Positions 61,618 to 64,000 of a stretch of DNA of 64,000 bases are shown here, one piece after another. Both the position numbers and the translations under genes were made by a program. The stretch's first letter is position 1. Each line of letters starts with the position of its first letter. Source of the DNA: Chitinophaga sp. (lineage in GTDB: Bacteria; Bacteroidota; Bacteroidia; Chitinophagales; Chitinophagaceae); contig NZ_JAGHZS010000012.1 of NCBI RefSeq assembly GCF_017745275.1, positions 1-64,000 of the forward strand, given 5' to 3'. Under the pieces are notes generated by a model, which did no database searches, was not told the origin of the DNA, and saw only the letters and a list, made by a program, of their open reading frames with translations.

Positions 61618-61998
61618 CTACAGATCTTCTTCCCGCTCCAGCATCAAAATAGCTCCTTGCGGCACTATATAATACGTTTCTTCTTCGTATACTACCTCTG
61701 TAGACCCACTGAGTAAGAAGATGGCTAAATCGCCTTCTTTTACCTGTAGAGGGATATATTTTACCTTCTCTTCCTCCGGCTTCCAGGATTCTTCCGATTC
61801 TGCCGGTACCGGAATAGCGTAACCCGGACCTGTTTTAATTACGTATCCGCGCTGTACTTTTTCCCTTTCCTGCACACCGGGTGGCAGGTATAATCCGCTG
61901 CTGGTGCGTTCGTGGGGAGTAGCAGGTTTTATCAGCACGCGGTCGCCCACAACGATCAGTTTTTTCAATTTATTATCTGTTGTTATGTGTATAGCCAT
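61618..61998 (-). CDS. GroES-like co-chaperone family protein
   Basis: A 126-residue protein with the chaperonin-10 fold: VGDRVLIKPATPHERTSSGL, then QRGYVIKTGPG and the final EVVYEEETYYIVPQGAILM. It is longer than normal GroES (~95 residues) and has a 20-residue insert (AESEESWKPEEEKVKYIPL) where the dome loop lies. There is no groEL beside it, so it is probably a GroES paralogue and not the main co-chaperonin. A TATATTTG -7 box on the minus strand (62018-62011) precedes it. Confidence 0.85.
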   Translation of the reverse strand: MAIHITTDNKLKKLIVVGDRVLIKPATPHERTSSGLYLPPGVQEREKVQRGYVIKTGPGYAIPVPAESEESWKPEEEKVKYIPLQVKEGDLAIFLLSGSTEVVYEEETYYIVPQGAILMLEREEDL

Positions 61999-62010
61999 AC
62001 CCTATGCTAT

Positions 62011-62018
62011 CAAATATA
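62011..62018 (-). promoter_or_regulatory. -7 box of the GroES-like gene
   Basis: Reads TATATTTG on the minus strand, matching TAnnTTTG, 12 bases before ATG 61998. Confidence 0.55.
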
Positions 62019-62054
62019 ATGCAGCACGCAAAATAGTGACAGACTGACAGGGGA

Positions 62055-62894
62055 TTACAGATCACGCAATGCAAAAATTTCACCTGCCCGGACGCCCTTT
62101 TCGGTTTGCTGTAACAGGCAACATTCATTGACAGGGTCATGCTCAAAAAACAGGACATATTGCTGGTCCACGGCTTCCTGTAAAAAGCTTTTCTTTTCCT
62201 GCAGTGTTTTCAGCGGAAACATATCATACGCCATTACATAAGGGATGGGAATATGACCAATAGACGGCAGCAGGTCGGCCATGTAAATAATGGTTTTGCC
62301 TTTATAGCTGATCTGTGGTAACATCATGGCATCCGTATGGCCATTGGCAAACCGGATAGAAATGTTATCTGCAAAAGAAATCCCTTCCTGGTGCTGTACA
62401 AACTTCAGTTGTCCGCTTTCCTGGATAGGAAGGATATTTTCTTTAAGAAAGGAAGCTTTCTCCCGGTCATTAGGCTGGGTCGCCCATTTCCAATGATCTT
62501 CATTACTCCAGTAGGTAGCATTTTTAAAAGCAGGTACCAGCTTATCGCCCTGCCGTATGATGCTGCCACCGCAATGATCAAAGTGAAGGTGCGTCAGGAA
62601 TACATCGGTGATATCATCCCGGTGAAAGCCGTGAGCAGCAAGAGAGCTGTCCAGCGTAGCAGTGCCATGGGGTTGGTAATGACTGAAAAATTTTGCATCC
62701 TGTTTGTCGCCAAGACCGTTATCTACCAGGATCAGGCGGTTGCCATCTTCTATCAGCAGGCAACGCAGCGCCCAGGTACACAGGTTGTTTTCATCCGCAG
62801 GGTTTAATTTATTCCAGATGCTCTTAGGTACTACCCCAAACATAGCGCCGCCATCCAGTTTAAAAAATCCTGTGTCAATGGTATATAATTTCAT
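62055..62894 (-). CDS. MBL-fold metallo-hydrolase
   Basis: A 279-residue metallo-beta-lactamase-fold hydrolase. The metal motif is THLHFDHCGG (His-x-His-x-Asp-His, residues ~106-115), followed by NGHTDAMM and FEHDP with the later metal ligands. The layout resembles the lactonase/AttM-YtnP branch. A quorum-quenching lactonase activity is possible but unproven. The ATG lies at 62894, inside the left arm of an 18-bp inverted repeat. Confidence 0.87.
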   Translation of the reverse strand: MKLYTIDTGFFKLDGGAMFGVVPKSIWNKLNPADENNLCTWALRCLLIEDGNRLILVDNGLGDKQDAKFFSHYQPHGTATLDSSLAAHGFHRDDITDVFLTHLHFDHCGGSIIRQGDKLVPAFKNATYWSNEDHWKWATQPNDREKASFLKENILPIQESGQLKFVQHQEGISFADNISIRFANGHTDAMMLPQISYKGKTIIYMADLLPSIGHIPIPYVMAYDMFPLKTLQEKKSFLQEAVDQQYVLFFEHDPVNECCLLQQTEKGVRAGEIFALRDL

Positions 62895-62969
62895 AATGCA
62901 GTTATTTACTTATTTGAAGACAGAAAGTTACCCAATTCTGCGCACCCAATCAGTAAATAACTGCATTAT
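62893..62969 (-). repeat. 18-bp perfect inverted repeat over the MBL gene start
   Basis: ATAATGCAGTTATTTACT (62893-62910) pairs perfectly with 62952-62969 across a 41-base loop. In minus-strand order it begins 8 bases after the MFS gene stop and ends within the MBL start codon. There is no T-tail. Confidence 0.7.
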
Positions 62970-62976
62970 TTCGTGG

Positions 62977-64000
62977 CTATGCCGTTTGCCGTTGCTTGCG
63001 CAGTGCGGATATAATAAATATTAATCCAATCGCGAAAAATACTATCAACGCCAGTACAGAGTTACGCATGTCTTCTGTGAGGTCGTCTATATAAGCAAAG
63101 GAAAACATCCCAATCACGATCGATATTTTTTCCGTTACATCATAATAACTGAAGAAGGAAGTAGTATCCTGTGTTTCAGGCATCAGCTTGGCGTAGGTAG
63201 AGCGACTGAGTGATTGAATGCCACCCATTACCAATCCAACAGCAGTAGCCAGCAAATAGAAATGCATCGCTGTCTGCATTTTATAACCTGCTACACAGAT
63301 GCCTATCCAAAGCAGTATAACGCCAATTATTACACGTAGATTTCCAAACCGGGTAGAAAGGCGGGCCATACTCCAGGCTCCTGCAATCGCCACAATCTGG
63401 ATAATCACTACTGTTACAATCAGCATAGAGGCTTCCAGGTGTAATACCTTGCTGCCAAAGATAGTAGCAGCCATCATTACGGTTTGTACGCCCATGCTGT
63501 AGAAAAAGAAACCACGCAGGAATCTTTTCAACACCGGCAACTGTTTTACCTGTGCATATACTTTACGTAATTCGGAGAAGCCTTCCGTTAATGCGCCGGC
63601 GCTATGTTTGCTCATAGTAGCAACGCTTTCAGGAAGACGTGAAAAGGTGATCAACGCAAACCCGAACCACCATACACCCACCAGCAAAAAGGTTAAGCGT
63701 ACCGGCAGGCTCTCATCCATGCCCAGCTTAGGCCCCAGTACTACCAGGCCAAAGCCGATCAGTTGTAATAACACACTGCCAATATACCCCATGCTGAAGC
63801 CTCTCGCACTAATCCTGTCCCTGTCTTCCGGGGCGGCAATTTCGGGGAGATAGGAATTGTAAAAAACCAATCCGCCACAATAACCTACGGTCGAGAGCAT
63901 GAAACAAACTACCCCCAACAACAGATTATTGCTGTTGAACCAAAAAAGCAAACTACAGGACAGCGCTCCCAGTATAGTAAAGAAACGCAGGAAGTTCTTT
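62977..64000 (-). CDS. MFS transporter, UMF1-like (5' part beyond the window)
   Basis: A partial integral membrane protein of the major facilitator superfamily. The reading frame is open through position 64000; the nominal start at 63951 is only a TTG inside the frame (upstream residues KNFLRFFTILGALSC continue the protein). Visible features: FYNSYLPEIAAPEDRDRIS, a typical UMF1-type loop; about nine hydrophobic segments; and GGIQSLSRSTYAKLMPE near the end. UMF1 members are related to autophagy-type Atg22 permeases, and the substrate is unknown. It precedes the MBL gene in the same direction. Confidence 0.87.
   Translation of the reverse strand, partial: KNFLRFFTILGALSCSLLFWFNSNNLLLGVVCFMLSTVGYCGGLVFYNSYLPEIAAPEDRDRISARGFSMGYIGSVLLQLIGFGLVVLGPKLGMDESLPVRLTFLLVGVWWFGFALITFSRLPESVATMSKHSAGALTEGFSELRKVYAQVKQLPVLKRFLRGFFFYSMGVQTVMMAATIFGSKVLHLEASMLIVTVVIIQIVAIAGAWSMARLSTRFGNLRVIIGVILLWIGICVAGYKMQTAMHFYLLATAVGLVMGGIQSLSRSTYAKLMPETQDTTSFFSYYDVTEKISIVIGMFSFAYIDDLTEDMRNSVLALIVFFAIGLIFIISALRKQRQTA

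Noticed and set aside
1..64000. tRNA or rRNA genes
   Set aside because: No gap showed a T-arm GTTCGA-type motif with a matching acceptor stem, and no rRNA-like sequence was seen by eye.

Overview
The window looks like chromosomal DNA of a Bacteroidota member, most likely family Chitinophagaceae and probably close to Chitinophaga. Reasons: many genes are preceded by the Bacteroidota -7 box TAnnTTTG, twice with a well-spaced TTTG -33 box; a 5,140-residue secreted protein ends in a type B (gliding-motility type) type IX secretion sorting domain; and the gene set (DUF3857 transglutaminase, DUF3098, DUF3108, TonB receptor with HTH_34 regulator, DUF2975 with YozG-like HTH) is typical of that phylum. 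Assignment is from memory of families; no search was run.

Layout. 1-5.7 kb: an ABC exporter and a secreted TPR/DUF3857/transglutaminase protein. 5.7-6.1 kb: a structured gene-free gap with a possible small RNA. 6.1-10.5 kb: F-type ATP synthase genes atpB-E-F-H-A, closed by a strong terminator with no atpG. 11-26.4 kb: one giant repetitive surface protein with 31 DUF11 units. 26.5-29.8 kb: a TonB-dependent receptor, an exported helical protein and a small winged-helix regulator. 29.9-39.1 kb: housekeeping and regulation (pdxA, rsmA, a D-2-hydroxyacid dehydrogenase, greA, HIT protein, two orphan OmpR-type response regulators, ruvC, a flippase-like membrane protein, DUF3108 protein, ruvB). 39.4-43.4 kb: M28 peptidase, lipoprotein, endonuclease/exonuclease/phosphatase-family enzyme and M23 protein. 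43.4-46.2 kb: an Lgt-like membrane enzyme overlapping a radical SAM enzyme of the MJ0619/tetraether-synthase type, then two tiny membrane proteins. 46.2-57.4 kb: leuS, ftsX, DUF3098, uppP, ald, tsaE, a copper-type P-ATPase and recQ. 57.5-64 kb: a Gfo/Idh/MocA oxidoreductase, a HerA/DUF853 ATPase, a DUF2975/HTH cassette whose first gene is frameshifted, a GroES-like protein, an MBL hydrolase and a truncated MFS transporter.

The most unusual structure is between genes. Eight long hairpins built of inverted heptanucleotide repeats (NNAAAGC in one class, TAGCNNT in the other) recur through the window, mostly at convergent gene ends. Their bases are conserved, their mid-stems differ from copy to copy yet stay paired, and three supply the stop codon of the gene beside them. 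A second set of long stem-loops without T-tails sits in co-directional gaps and often reaches the next start codon. The best candidate for a little-known protein system is the Lgt-like/radical SAM pair near 43.4-45.6 kb, which I infer acts on membrane lipids. No tRNA, rRNA, CRISPR array or transposase was recognised.
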